Below, piece after piece: positions 33,135 through 41,596 of a stretch of 64,000 nt of DNA. The stretch spans positions 1 to 64,000 of the forward strand of contig NZ_JAMTCN010000023.1 in the NCBI RefSeq assembly GCF_024171865.1, in the 5' to 3' direction. The notes under the pieces are model-generated. The model worked only from the letters and a program-made list of their open reading frames with translations. It was not told where the DNA came from and made no database searches. Origin of the DNA: Prauserella aidingensis. Its GTDB lineage: Bacteria; Actinomycetota; Actinomycetes; Mycobacteriales; Pseudonocardiaceae. Made by a program: the position numbers and the translations under genes. The first letter of the stretch is position 1, and each line of letters begins with the position of its first letter.

Positions 33135-34199
33135 ATGCCGCTGCGCCGAAGGCGCAACTCTGTTCCGATCATTTCCCGGCGGGCCGCGGCCGTGGCCGCC
33201 GCGGTCCTGACCGCCGTGGCGACGGCGTGTGCGCCACCGCCACCGGAGCCTGCGTCGACGTCGGGTGAGGCGATCAGCAGGGACAACTGCGGTATCGACG
33301 TCGCCGTGGACGGCCCGCCGGACCGTGTCTACGCGGCGTATCAGCCCGCTGTCGAGATCGCCCACGCGCTCGGCATCACCGACCGGCTGGTCGGGACGGC
33401 GTTCCTCGACGCACAGGTCCTGCCGGAGTACGTCGACCAGCAGGAGCGCGTCGACTACGTGCCGAGCCTGCCGAGCAGGGAAGCGTTGCTGGAGATGAAG
33501 CCGGACTTCGTGTTGTCCGGTTTCAACGGGTTCTTCGCCGAACAGAGCGCGGACAGCTCGGTCGGCACCCGTGCCAGCCTGCGCGAACTAGGCGTGCAGA
33601 GTTGGATTCTCTCGCCGCTGTGCCCGAGCGAGGACGGCCTCACCGACCGGTCCATCGACCCGGCCACGGTGACGGTCGAAAGCATCTACCGGGACCTGCG
33701 TGATCTGGGTGCGCTGTTCGAGGTCGAGGACACCGCGGAGGCGGTCATCAGCGACATGCGCAGGCGCATCGGCGACGTCGAGAAGCGCGTCTCCGGCGCC
33801 GAACGGCCGTCGGTCGCCATCGTCTCGCCCAACGACGACGGCAGCTACGGCGTCGCGAGCGGCATCGACTTCGGCTCCCACGTCATCGAACGGGCGGGCG
33901 GCACGAACGCCTTCGCCGACCTGTCGGACACGCGCAACATCGACATCGGCGCCGAGGAACTGGTCGAGCGCGACCCCGACGTCATCCTGACCGACGCGTG
34001 CTGCAACGCCGACCTGACCCGGCAGGACGCGCGGTCGGAGGTCGACGCCATCCTCCGCGACCCGGCGTTGGCCGACGTCACCGCCGTCACCGAGAAGGCC
34101 GTGCACCCGTTCCTGTTCGCCGACCGCTCCGCGGGCGTGCGGGCCGCCCACAGCATCGAGCTGGTCGCCTCCATCCTGCATCCGAACCGCGTTGACTGA
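33135..34199 (+). CDS. btuF: Cobalamin-type ABC transporter substrate-binding lipoprotein
   Basis: 354 residues from ATG 33135 (an ATG at 33130 is out of frame). A basic start, hydrophobic AAAVAAAVLTAVATAC and lipobox Cys near residue 32 mark a lipoprotein exported and anchored to the membrane. The mature part is a class III binding protein: PAVEIAHALGITDRLVG (~N-lobe), KPDFVLSGFNGFF, and the C-lobe RDPDVILTDACC. Alone this family would be called siderophore/B12. The riboswitch upstream makes corrinoid the likely ligand. The stop overlaps the permease start by eight bases. Confidence 0.85.
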   Translation: MPLRRRRNSVPIISRRAAAVAAAVLTAVATACAPPPPEPASTSGEAISRDNCGIDVAVDGPPDRVYAAYQPAVEIAHALGITDRLVGTAFLDAQVLPEYVDQQERVDYVPSLPSREALLEMKPDFVLSGFNGFFAEQSADSSVGTRASLRELGVQSWILSPLCPSEDGLTDRSIDPATVTVESIYRDLRDLGALFEVEDTAEAVISDMRRRIGDVEKRVSGAERPSVAIVSPNDDGSYGVASGIDFGSHVIERAGGTNAFADLSDTRNIDIGAEELVERDPDVILTDACCNADLTRQDARSEVDAILRDPALADVTAVTEKAVHPFLFADRSAGVRAAHSIELVASILHPNRVD

Positions 34200-35253
34200 C
34201 GGCGGCCCGTCGACCGTCGCAGAAGCCCCGCGCGTCCGCACCGAGCCCGCGGCCGGCCCCCGTGGACGGTCCACAGTGGTCCGGACGGTGTCGGTGGTGG
34301 CGGTACTCGCCGGTGCCTGCGGACTGTCCCTTGTGGTCGGCAGTTACCCGATCCCGCCGTCCGACGTGCTGTCGGCGGTCGTCTCGCCGGGCACCGGTGC
34401 CGCGGACACGATCGTCCACCACGTGCGGATCCCGAGGACGCTCTCCGGCCTGCTGGCGGGCAGCGCGCTGGGCGTGGCAGGCGCGGTGATGCAGGGACTC
34501 ACGCGCAACCCGTTGGCGGGGCCGGGAATCCTCGGCATCAACGCCGGCGCGTCGCTGGCCGTGGTGACGGCGATCGCGCTCGGCGTGACCGCGGCGGGCG
34601 ACTACCTGTGGTTCGCCTTCGCCGGGGCCGGTGCGGCCGCGCTGCTGGTCTACGGGTTCGGTTCGCTCGGCAGGGGCGGGGCGACGCCGGTGAAGCTGGC
34701 GCTGGCCGGTGCGGCGCTGAGCGCGATGGTCGGGTCGATGACCACCGTCGTCACCCTGCTCGACGCGGCCACCCTGGACCAGTATCGGTTCTGGGCCGTC
34801 GGGTCGCTCACCCGCTCCGGAGCCGACGTCACCGCCGCCGTCGGACCGTTCCTGGCCGTCGGATTCGTCCTGGCGGTCGCGGTCGCCGGCAGCCTCAACG
34901 CGCTCGCCCTGGGCGAGGACATGGCGCGCAGTCTCGGAACGCCGGTCGTGCCGGTGCGGGTGCTCGCGGCGTCGTCGGTGTTGCTGCTGGCCGGCGCGGC
35001 GACCGTCATCGCGGGGCCCGTCGCGTTCGTCGGCCTCGCGGTGCCGCACCTCGCGCGCATCCTGGCGGGTCCCGACTACCGGTGGATCATGCCGTTGTCC
35101 GCACTGCTGGGGCCGGCCCTGCTGCTGCTCGCCGACGTCGCCGGTCGACTGCTGGTGCAGCCGGAGCAACTGCAGGTCGGCATCGTGACGGGACTCGCGG
35201 GCGGACCGTTCTTCCTCTACCTGGTCCGCAGGCGGAAGGTGGCGCAGCTGTGA
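34192..35253 (+). CDS. btuC: FecCD/BtuC-type ABC permease
   Basis: 353 residues from TTG 34192, overlapping the binding-protein stop. About ten membrane helices with the family blocks VRIPRTLSGLLAGSALGVAG, AVMQGLTRNPLAGPGILGIN (~residues 95-115) and GPVAFVGLAVPHLARILAG (~280-298), which carries the ATPase-coupling loop. It forms half of the channel for corrinoid uptake. Its stop overlaps the GTG of the second permease (GTGA at 35250-35253). It is intact, unlike the following gene. Confidence 0.88.
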   Translation: MTDGGPSTVAEAPRVRTEPAAGPRGRSTVVRTVSVVAVLAGACGLSLVVGSYPIPPSDVLSAVVSPGTGAADTIVHHVRIPRTLSGLLAGSALGVAGAVMQGLTRNPLAGPGILGINAGASLAVVTAIALGVTAAGDYLWFAFAGAGAAALLVYGFGSLGRGGATPVKLALAGAALSAMVGSMTTVVTLLDAATLDQYRFWAVGSLTRSGADVTAAVGPFLAVGFVLAVAVAGSLNALALGEDMARSLGTPVVPVRVLAASSVLLLAGAATVIAGPVAFVGLAVPHLARILAGPDYRWIMPLSALLGPALLLLADVAGRLLVQPEQLQVGIVTGLAGGPFFLYLVRRRKVAQL

Positions 35254-36174
35254 CGGCCCGGCGCGACACGCTCCTCCTCCACGCGGCAGGCCGCGGGGTC
35301 GCGTTCCGCGTGAGCAGGCGTTCGGTGGTGCTGACGGCCGTGCTCGGGCTGTGCGCCGGGGCCGTGGCCGTGCTGTCGCTCGGACTGGGGGAGTTCGACC
35401 TGAGCCCCGCCGACACGCTGCGCGTGCTCGGCGGGGGAGGAACGCTCATCGAGTACGACGTCGTCGTCCGGGACCGGCTGCCGCGCGCGGTGACCGGCCT
35501 CGGCGTCGGCGCGGCCTTCGGGCTGTCGGGCGCTCGGCGGCGCGTTGCTGACCGCCGCGGCGATCGTGGTCCTCGCACTCGGCCGTGGGCACGGCGGTTA
35601 TCGGCTCGTGCTGGTGGGCATCGGGATCGCGGCGATGCTCTCGTCCGCGATCTCCTTCCTGCTCGTGCGGGCCGAGTACCGCCAGGTGCTGAGCGCTGCG
35701 TCCTGGCTCACCGGCAGTCTCGCCAACCGCGGAGCACTGCACGTCACCGTCATCCTCACCACGCTGGCGGTGGCCGTCCCCGCGCTGGTGGTGCTCGGCC
35801 GCCACCTGCGGGTCCTCGAACTCGGCGACGACCTGGCCCGCACCCTCACCGGCGGCGTCGGCAGGGTCCGGCCCGCGCTGATCGGGACCGCCGTCGTCCT
35901 CGCGGCCATGGCGACCGCGGCGGCCGGGCCGATCGGGTTCGTCGCCCTCGTCGCACCGCAGATCACGCGGCGGCTGCTGCCGGGCGGCCCGCCGCCGCTC
36001 GCCCCGGCCGCCGCGACCGGTGCCCTGCTCGTGATCGGCGCGGACCTCGCCGCCCGGCTGCTGTTCGCACCGACCGAACTGCCCGTCGGCGCCGTCACGG
36101 GCGTGCTCGGTGCACCCGTGCTGCTGTATCTGCTCGCCCGTGCCACCGAATCGGACACACCGGATGAACCCTGA
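35250..36174 (+). pseudogene. Second FecCD-type permease, broken by an internal out-of-frame deletion
   Basis: The N-terminal third reads normally from GTG 35250 to VGAAFGLSGA (about 35535). The next expected block, the Q-x-L-x-RNPLA-x-P-x-LG-x-x-x-GAS region and one or two helices (about 55-60 residues), is missing. The frame then jumps from 0 to 1, where LGGALLTAAAIVVLALGRG resumes and the rest (GPIGFVALVAPQITRRLLPG, PVGAVTGVLGAPVLLYLL) is normal to the stop at 36172-36174. Frame 0 itself remains open to 36167 but encodes Arg-rich nonsense. The junction is near the sequence GTCGGGCGCTCGGCGGCGCG. Assembly collapse is the alternative. The operon would otherwise have a BtuC heterodimer. Confidence 0.8.
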
Positions 36175-37018
36175 CCCGCTGACGCCGCCTGCCACGCCGC
36201 TTGTCACGACGACTCCTGCCACCGAGCTGGCGACCACCGGCCTCACGCTCGGCTACCACTCCCGGCCGGTCGTGCACGACGTCTCCGTCACCGTGCCGCC
36301 GGGGCGGATCACCGTCATCGTCGGGGCCAACGGCAGCGGCAAGTCCACGCTGCTGCGAGGCCTCGCGCGGCTGATGACCCCGAGCCGGGGAGCGGTGCTG
36401 CTCGACGGCCGTGACATCGCGGGCATCGGCGCGAAAACGCTTGCGCGGCGACTCGGCCTGTTGCCGCAGCAGCCCCTCGCTCCGGACGGCATCACCGTGT
36501 CCGACCTCGTCGGCCGCGGGCGGCACCCGCACCAGCGCTGGTTCCGCCACCACAGCGAGGCCGACGACGCCGCCGTCACGAGCGCCATGGAGGCCACCGG
36601 CATCGCCCACCTCGCCGACGAACCGGTCGACGAACTGTCCGGCGGTCAGCGGCAACGGGTGTGGCTGGCGCTCGCGCTGGCCCAGGACCCCGACGTGATG
36701 CTGCTCGACGAACCCACCACCCACCTCGACCTGGCGCACCAGATCGAGCTGCTCGAACTCCTGGCCGACCTGAACGCCGAGCTCGGCCGCACCACCGTGC
36801 TCGTCCTGCACGACCTGAGCCTCGCCGGGCGCTACGCCCACCACGTCGTCGCCGTCAAGGACGGCCGCATCGCCGCCGAAGGACCACCGGCCGACCTTCT
36901 CGAACCCGACACCGTCGCCTCGGTGTTCGGGTTGACCTGCGAGGTGATCGACGACCCGCTCACCGGAACGCCGATCGTGCTGCCCCGCCCACCGGCGGAC
37001 TCCCGTCGCAGCACGTGA
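36164..37018 (+). CDS. btuD: ABC transporter ATPase of the cobalamin-type importer
   Basis: 284 residues from ATG 36164, overlapping the broken permease by 11 bases. Walker A is VGANGSGKSTLLRGL (~residues 48-62), the Q-loop is LLPQQPLAPDG, the ABC signature is VDELSGGQRQRVWLALALAQ, Walker B is DVMLLDEPTTHLDL, and the switch His is in LVLHDLSLAGRYAHH. This matches FecE/BtuD-type ATPases that power uptake. It is the last gene of the riboswitch-led operon and should pair with the intact permease. Whether import still works without the second permease is uncertain. Confidence 0.9.
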   Translation: MNPDPLTPPATPLVTTTPATELATTGLTLGYHSRPVVHDVSVTVPPGRITVIVGANGSGKSTLLRGLARLMTPSRGAVLLDGRDIAGIGAKTLARRLGLLPQQPLAPDGITVSDLVGRGRHPHQRWFRHHSEADDAAVTSAMEATGIAHLADEPVDELSGGQRQRVWLALALAQDPDVMLLDEPTTHLDLAHQIELLELLADLNAELGRTTVLVLHDLSLAGRYAHHVVAVKDGRIAAEGPPADLLEPDTVASVFGLTCEVIDDPLTGTPIVLPRPPADSRRST

Positions 37019-37045
37019 CGCGAGTCCACCGGCGGACCCTCGGGA

Positions 37046-38182
37046 TCAGCCGGTCGGTTGCAGCAGCACCTTGGAGTAGCCCTCCTCGCGCTTGTCGAAC
37101 CGCGCGTAGGCGTCGGGCGCCTCGGCGAGAGGGAGTTTCTTCGACACCACGAAGCTCGGTTCGGCCCTGCCCGCGACGATCAGGTCGCGGAGCTGGTGGG
37201 CGTAGGCCTTGGCGTCCGCCTGGCCCGTCCCCATCCGCAGGCCCTTTTCGAAGAACTTGCCGACTTGGAACAGCAGGATGCCCTGCGCGGCGTTGTCGTC
37301 GGGCGCACCCGGATCGGACGGCAGATACAGCCCGACGACGCCGAGCGACCCGGTCGGGCGCACCGTGTCGACCAGCTGGTCGAGCACGAACGCGGGCTGT
37401 TCCTCGCCCTCGGGTGCGGTCGCCTGGTACCCGACCGCGTCGATGCCCCGGTCCACGCCGTCGGCGTGGACGGCGTCGGAGATCTGCTCCGCCGGATCGC
37501 CCCGGGTGAAGTCGATCGGCTCGGCCCCGATCCGCTCGGCCAGTCGCAACCGGTCGGCGACCTTGTCCACCGCGAACACCCGGCTCGCGCCCTTGAGTAC
37601 GGCCGAGTAGGCGGCCATCAACCCGACCGGACCGGCCCCGTAGACGGCGACCGTGTCACCGGGACGGACTCCCGCCAGCTCGGTGGCGTGGTAGCCGGTG
37701 GGGAAGATGTCGGCCAGCAGCGCGAAGTCGTCCTCGTGCTCGCCGCCTTCCGGCAGCGGCACGCAGTTGAAGTCGGCGAACGGAACGCGCAGGTATTCGG
37801 CCTGCCCGCCGCGGTACGGGCCCATGCCGACGTACCCGTAGGCACCGCCCGCGCCCGGCGGATTCACGGTCAGGCAGAACGCCGACTTGCCCGCCCGGCA
37901 GTTCGTGCAGAAACCGCAGGCGACGTTGAACGGCAGGACAACGCGCTGTCCACGTCGGACACTCGTCACGCCGTCGCCGACCTCTTCGACGACGCCCATG
38001 TTCTCGTGGCCGAACACCGTGCCCGCCTCGGCGTCGGTGCGGCCCTCGTACATGTGCAGATCGGAGCCGCAGATCGCCGTCGTCGTGATCCGGACGAGCA
38101 CGTCGGTCGGCTGTTCGATGCGGGGATCGTCGACGTCGGACACCGACAGGTCGTAGGGACCCTGGTACACGACCGCCTTCAT
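37046..38182 (-). CDS. Zinc-dependent alcohol dehydrogenase (formaldehyde dehydrogenase-like)
   Basis: 378 residues from ATG 38182, with GGAGG five bases upstream; GTG 38188 is a weaker alternative. Catalytic zinc ligands are in TTAICGSDLHMYEG (Cys ~38) and GHENMGVVEEVGDG (His-Glu ~60). The structural zinc set is CGFCTNCRAGKSAFC (four Cys, ~91-105). The NAD(P) site is VAVYGAGPVGLMAAYSA (~175-191). Length and the internal PPGAGGAYGYVGMGPYRGG loop are like glutathione-independent formaldehyde dehydrogenases. The natural substrate remains open. It converges on the importer operon. Confidence 0.88.
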   Translation of the reverse strand: MKAVVYQGPYDLSVSDVDDPRIEQPTDVLVRITTTAICGSDLHMYEGRTDAEAGTVFGHENMGVVEEVGDGVTSVRRGQRVVLPFNVACGFCTNCRAGKSAFCLTVNPPGAGGAYGYVGMGPYRGGQAEYLRVPFADFNCVPLPEGGEHEDDFALLADIFPTGYHATELAGVRPGDTVAVYGAGPVGLMAAYSAVLKGASRVFAVDKVADRLRLAERIGAEPIDFTRGDPAEQISDAVHADGVDRGIDAVGYQATAPEGEEQPAFVLDQLVDTVRPTGSLGVVGLYLPSDPGAPDDNAAQGILLFQVGKFFEKGLRMGTGQADAKAYAHQLRDLIVAGRAEPSFVVSKKLPLAEAPDAYARFDKREEGYSKVLLQPTG

Positions 38183-38454
38183 GACCACCTCCCGGCCATA
38201 GGGAATCGAGCGGACATTCCCGGTCTACCCGGAGCGTCGCGGCCCGTAACAGAGGTGGCCCGGGACGGCGGTCCGCGCACGGCTCGTTGCTCCGGCGGCC
38301 GCGGCGCGGGGGCTGGTGCCGGTTCGCGGGCCGTTCGCGCCCGGGCCGGAGTCGTTTCGGGGGACGCCGACCACGGGTACCCGGCCGGGTGACCGTCGTC
38401 CGCGCGGGGTCGCGTGCGGACGGAGCGAGTCCCGGTCGAAGGCGAGGCACGACG

Positions 38455-38682
38455 ATGACGGCTCAACCCCCGGATCCGGCACCGGACGACACCCCGGGCC
38501 TCGAGCCCGGCGGGAGCGTCCGGCCCGGCGACACACCGCCGGAGTCGGGCCAGACGTCCGGACTCTCCCACCGGGAGCCCGAACCACCACGCGTCATGCC
38601 GACACTGACGATCGTCCTGTTGGCGATCGCGGCCCTGCTCGTCGCGGGCATCTTCGTGGTGATGATCTTCCAGGTGTGGTGA
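38455..38682 (+). CDS. DUF6480 family small membrane protein
   Basis: 75 residues from ATG 38455. The Pro-rich N-terminus PDPAPDDTPGLEPGGSVRPG and the DTPPESG motif are typical of DUF6480 proteins of streptomycetes and relatives. It has a single C-terminal membrane helix LTIVLLAIAALLVAGIFVVM. Function is unknown. It lies alone between the dehydrogenase (divergent) and the MarR gene (convergent). Confidence 0.8.
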   Translation: MTAQPPDPAPDDTPGLEPGGSVRPGDTPPESGQTSGLSHREPEPPRVMPTLTIVLLAIAALLVAGIFVVMIFQVW

Positions 38683-38762
38683 CCGCGGTTCGCGCCCGTG
38701 ACCGCAGCGCGCCGTGACCGCGGTTGGCGCCGTGCCTGTGGGGTCGTGTCGCGCCGTGCGGT

Positions 38763-39203
38763 TCACTCCGGTGCGAGCCGTTGCCAGATGCGGGCCAGAT
38801 CGCGCAGATCGTCGTCGTCGAGGCGGTCGAAGAAGAGCGTCCGCAGCTCGGCGTACTGCTGTTTCCACGCCTTGCGCAGCAGGGACCGGCCTGCCGGGGT
38901 GAGCACGACGTCGACCGCGCGGCCGTCGGTGCCCGACCGGGTCCGCTCGATCAGGCCGCGGCGTTCCAGCCGGTCGGCCAGCCGCGTGAAACCTCCCGTC
39001 GACATCAGTCGTTCCCGCGCGAGGTCCGACATCCGCATGCCGTTCCTGCCCGCCTCGCCCAGCCGTGCCAGCACGCTGTACTCGGCCATCGACACGTCGA
39101 GGGGTGCGAGCGCGGCCTCGATGTCACGCCAGATCCGGTCGTGCGTGAGCAGGAAACCGCGCCAGGCGCCGTCCTCGAGTTCGCTGAGTCGCGGGGTCGT
39201 CAT
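38763..39203 (-). CDS. MarR family transcriptional regulator
   Basis: 146 residues from ATG 39203. The winged helix-turn-helix is clear: VSMAEYSVLARLGEAGRNGM, RMSDLARERLMSTGGFTRLA (recognition helix ~65-82) and the wing RTRSGTDGRAVDVVLTPAG. Flanking helices form the dimer interface. MarR proteins are repressors relieved by small phenolics or oxidants. It diverges from the flavin oxidoreductase pair, and a perfect 10-bp inverted repeat lies between the two genes, so it most likely represses that operon. The start has no strong Shine-Dalgarno and could be leaderless. Confidence 0.9.
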   Translation of the reverse strand: MTTPRLSELEDGAWRGFLLTHDRIWRDIEAALAPLDVSMAEYSVLARLGEAGRNGMRMSDLARERLMSTGGFTRLADRLERRGLIERTRSGTDGRAVDVVLTPAGRSLLRKAWKQQYAELRTLFFDRLDDDDLRDLARIWQRLAPE

Positions 39204-39292
39204 GGCAGGCACGGTACTCGGCGACGGGGGCGTGCTCACGGGGAGTGGAGTCCGTGCGCCGGGAGAGGCGGTGAGCAAGTGGGCCGGTTCCG

Positions 39293-39329
39293 CCCGGAAT
39301 AAGTTGTCTGCGCAGGCAGTTATTCCGGG
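39293..39329. promoter_or_regulatory. Perfect 10-bp inverted repeat, likely MarR operator
   Basis: CCCGGAATAA (39293-39302) and TTATTCCGGG (39320-39329) are exact reverse complements around 17 bp. The core also holds the 8-bp palindrome CTGCGCAG. It lies 40 bp before the oxidoreductase start and 90 bp before the MarR start, where an operator would overlap the promoter. Confidence 0.65.
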
Positions 39330-39368
39330 TGTGGGCGTGACCGCGCCAGGCGAAACGGAGGCATCGAG

Positions 39369-40436
39369 ATGGCGTTCGAGATCGGGGTTCTGACGTTCGG
39401 AGAGGTCACCGAGGACCCGACCACCGGCGAGCTGCCGAGCCCGCGGGAGCGGATGCGGGAGACCGTCGAACTGGCCGAGGTCGCCGACCAGGTGGGTCTC
39501 GACGTGTTCGCGGTCGGGGAGCACCATCGCACGGACTTCGTGGCATCGGCACCTCCCGTCATCCTCGCCGCGGCGGCGCAGGCGACCCGCGACATCCGGT
39601 TGAGCAGCGGCGTCACGGTGCTGAGTTCCGACGACCCGGTGCGGGTGTGGGAGCAGTTCGCGACCGTCGACCTCATCTCGGGCGGGCGCGCCGAGATCAT
39701 CGCGGGCCGCGGTTCCTACACCGAGTCGTTCCCGCTGTTCGGCTACGACCTCGCGGACTACTCGGAGCTGTTCGCCGAGAAGCTCGACCTGCTGTTGCGT
39801 ATCCGGGAGGAGAACCCGATCACGTGGTCGGGACGGTTGCGGCCCTCCCTCGACCACGCCGACATCGCACCCCGCGCCGACGGCGACACGCTGCCGATCT
39901 GGGTCGGCGTCGGCGGCACACCGGCGTCGGCGATCCGCGCGGGACAGCTGGGTGTGCCGATGATGCTGGCTCTGCTGCTGGGACCGATCGGCTTCCACGA
40001 GGAATCCGTGCGCCTGTACCGCCGGGCCGCGGCCGAGGCGGGACACGACCCGGACGCGCTGCGGATCGGCCTCACCGCGCACGGCTACGTCGGCCGCACC
40101 AGCCGGCACGCCAGGGACACCATGTACCCGTACTTCGCCAAGGGCATGGCCGACAACAATCACCAGCGGGGGCGCGGATTCCGCATCCCGCGGCAGGCGT
40201 TCGACGCGCACACCGCGCCGGGCGCAGGCCTGCTCGCCGGCAGTCCGCAGGAAGTGATCGACAAACTCCTCGCCTACCACGAACTGTACGGACTGGACCG
40301 CGTGCTGCTGCAGGCCGGATTCGGCGGCATGCCGCAGAAAGAGGTCCTCGACGGCATCGAACGGCTGGGCAGCGAGGTCGCTCCCGTGGTGCGCCGCGAA
40401 GCGACCGGCAGCCGGTCCGGTGGAGGCATCTCATGA
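39369..40436 (+). CDS. LLM-class flavin-dependent oxidoreductase (CE1758-type)
   Basis: 355 residues from ATG 39369. A luciferase-like TIM barrel: IGVLTFGEVTEDP start, VGLDVFAVGEHHRTDFVASA (~residues 47-66), IRLSSGVTVLSSDDPVRVWE, and the flavin-contact ISGGRAEIIAGRGSYTESFP (~115-134). It uses reduced flavin and oxygen to oxidise a small substrate not identifiable here. It overlaps a flavin reductase-like gene by four bases. This LLM plus reductase duo matches the CE1758/CE1759 pair seen in corynebacteria and relatives. Probably under MarR control. Confidence 0.87.
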   Translation: MAFEIGVLTFGEVTEDPTTGELPSPRERMRETVELAEVADQVGLDVFAVGEHHRTDFVASAPPVILAAAAQATRDIRLSSGVTVLSSDDPVRVWEQFATVDLISGGRAEIIAGRGSYTESFPLFGYDLADYSELFAEKLDLLLRIREENPITWSGRLRPSLDHADIAPRADGDTLPIWVGVGGTPASAIRAGQLGVPMMLALLLGPIGFHEESVRLYRRAAAEAGHDPDALRIGLTAHGYVGRTSRHARDTMYPYFAKGMADNNHQRGRGFRIPRQAFDAHTAPGAGLLAGSPQEVIDKLLAYHELYGLDRVLLQAGFGGMPQKEVLDGIERLGSEVAPVVRREATGSRSGGGIS

Positions 40437-41131
40437 GGTCGGGTGCGGACACGGACACCGAGGCCACGGTCAGCAGGGTAGCCGGCGCCGGACCGAGGGA
40501 TGCCGAGGCCATGGCTGCCGACGCCACGGTGGCGACCGGACGGGCAGGAGCGGAACCGGCCGCGGCCACGCTCACCGTGGCTGTCGTCAACGGCAGTCCG
40601 AGCGAACGGTCCAAGACGGCGGCGCTGGCCGACGTCATCGTGACAACGCTGCGTGATCTGCTGGAACCCGACGGCGTCGACGTCGAAGTTCGCCGCATCG
40701 ACGTCTACCGGCTGGGGGCGGGATTCACCGGAGCGCTCGACCGCGACGACGTGCCGGCCCAGACTCAGGAGGTGCTGGACGCCGCCGAACACGCCGACCT
40801 GCTGATCGCGGCCACGCCCGTGTTCCGCGGCTCCTACACCGCGATGTTCAAGCACTTCTTCGATCTCGTCGGCCAGTACGCGTTGACCAACAAACCCGTC
40901 TTCCTGGCGGCGACCGGCGGCGGGGACCATCACGCCCTCGTGCTGGAGCACGCGCTGCGGCCGCTGTTCGGATTCTTCCAGGCGATGACAGTGCCCGTCG
41001 CGGTGTTCGCCTCGTCGGGCGACTTCGACGGCACTACGCTGCTGAACCCGCGCGTCTACAGCCGTATCGAGGTGGCGCTCGACGATGTCCGCACGGTTCT
41101 GAGGGTGCGTGCGGCCGGGCGCGGGTCGTGA
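40433..41131 (+). CDS. NAD(P)H-dependent FMN reductase, partner of the LLM enzyme (CE1759-type)
   Basis: 232 residues from ATG 40433, overlapping the LLM stop. An unusual low-complexity Ala/Thr start of ~45 residues precedes the flavodoxin-like fold. FMN phosphate loop VAVVNGSPSERSKTAALAD (~48-66), ATPVFRGSYTAMFKHFFDLV (~123-142) and FLAATGGGDHHALVLEHALR are the flavin-reductase hallmarks. It should supply reduced FMN to the neighbouring monooxygenase. A start further downstream (before LTVAVV) is possible, given the unlikely N-terminal tail. Confidence 0.85.
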   Translation: MRSGADTDTEATVSRVAGAGPRDAEAMAADATVATGRAGAEPAAATLTVAVVNGSPSERSKTAALADVIVTTLRDLLEPDGVDVEVRRIDVYRLGAGFTGALDRDDVPAQTQEVLDAAEHADLLIAATPVFRGSYTAMFKHFFDLVGQYALTNKPVFLAATGGGDHHALVLEHALRPLFGFFQAMTVPVAVFASSGDFDGTTLLNPRVYSRIEVALDDVRTVLRVRAAGRGS

Positions 41132-41143
41132 CGACGGCGGTCC

Positions 41144-41539
41144 TCAGGAACCCGGCTGGTCGGCGTCCTTCTGCGCGGCCTTCTTCTTGGCGGCCGCTTC
41201 CTTCTTGACCTCGGCGTGGGTGGCGCGTTCGCGCTGGAGCCAGTCCGGGTTCTCGTCCTTGATCGCGTTGATCTGCTCGGTCGTGAGCGGGTCCATCAGG
41301 CCGGCGCGGGCGAGGCCGCCGATCGAGATGCCGAGCTTCGCCGCGACGACCGGGCGCGGGTGCGGGCCGTTGCGGCGCAGGTCCCGCAGCCACTCGGGCG
41401 GCGAGGTCTGCAGCTCGTTGAGCTCGTCGCGGGACACCACGCCCTCCTGGAACTCGGCGGGGGTGGCCTCGAGGTAGACGCCCAGCTTCTTGGCCGCGGT
41501 GGCGGGCTTCATCGTCTGGGTGGTCTTGCGCGACGTCAT
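41144..41539 (-). CDS. DUF5997 family protein
   Basis: 131 residues from ATG 41539. Helical throughout: KPATAAKKLGVYLEATPAEF, then WLRDLRRNGPHPRPVVAAKL and GISIGGLARAGLMDPLTTEQ, with a Lys/Ala tail. The pattern and the divergent LysR-domain neighbour are as for DUF5997 proteins of actinobacteria. The GISIGGLARAG segment resembles a helix-turn-helix, so DNA binding is possible, but no function is established. Confidence 0.8.
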   Translation of the reverse strand: MTSRKTTQTMKPATAAKKLGVYLEATPAEFQEGVVSRDELNELQTSPPEWLRDLRRNGPHPRPVVAAKLGISIGGLARAGLMDPLTTEQINAIKDENPDWLQRERATHAEVKKEAAAKKKAAQKDADQPGS

Positions 41540-41596
41540 GGTCCCAGCGTATCCGCTGGTGCTCCCGCCGCCGACCACGCCCGGTAATCTGGCCCG

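Noticed and set aside
33135..37018. Iron-siderophore importer
   Set aside because: Family membership alone would allow it, but the upstream cobalamin aptamer favours corrinoids and no iron-box was seen.
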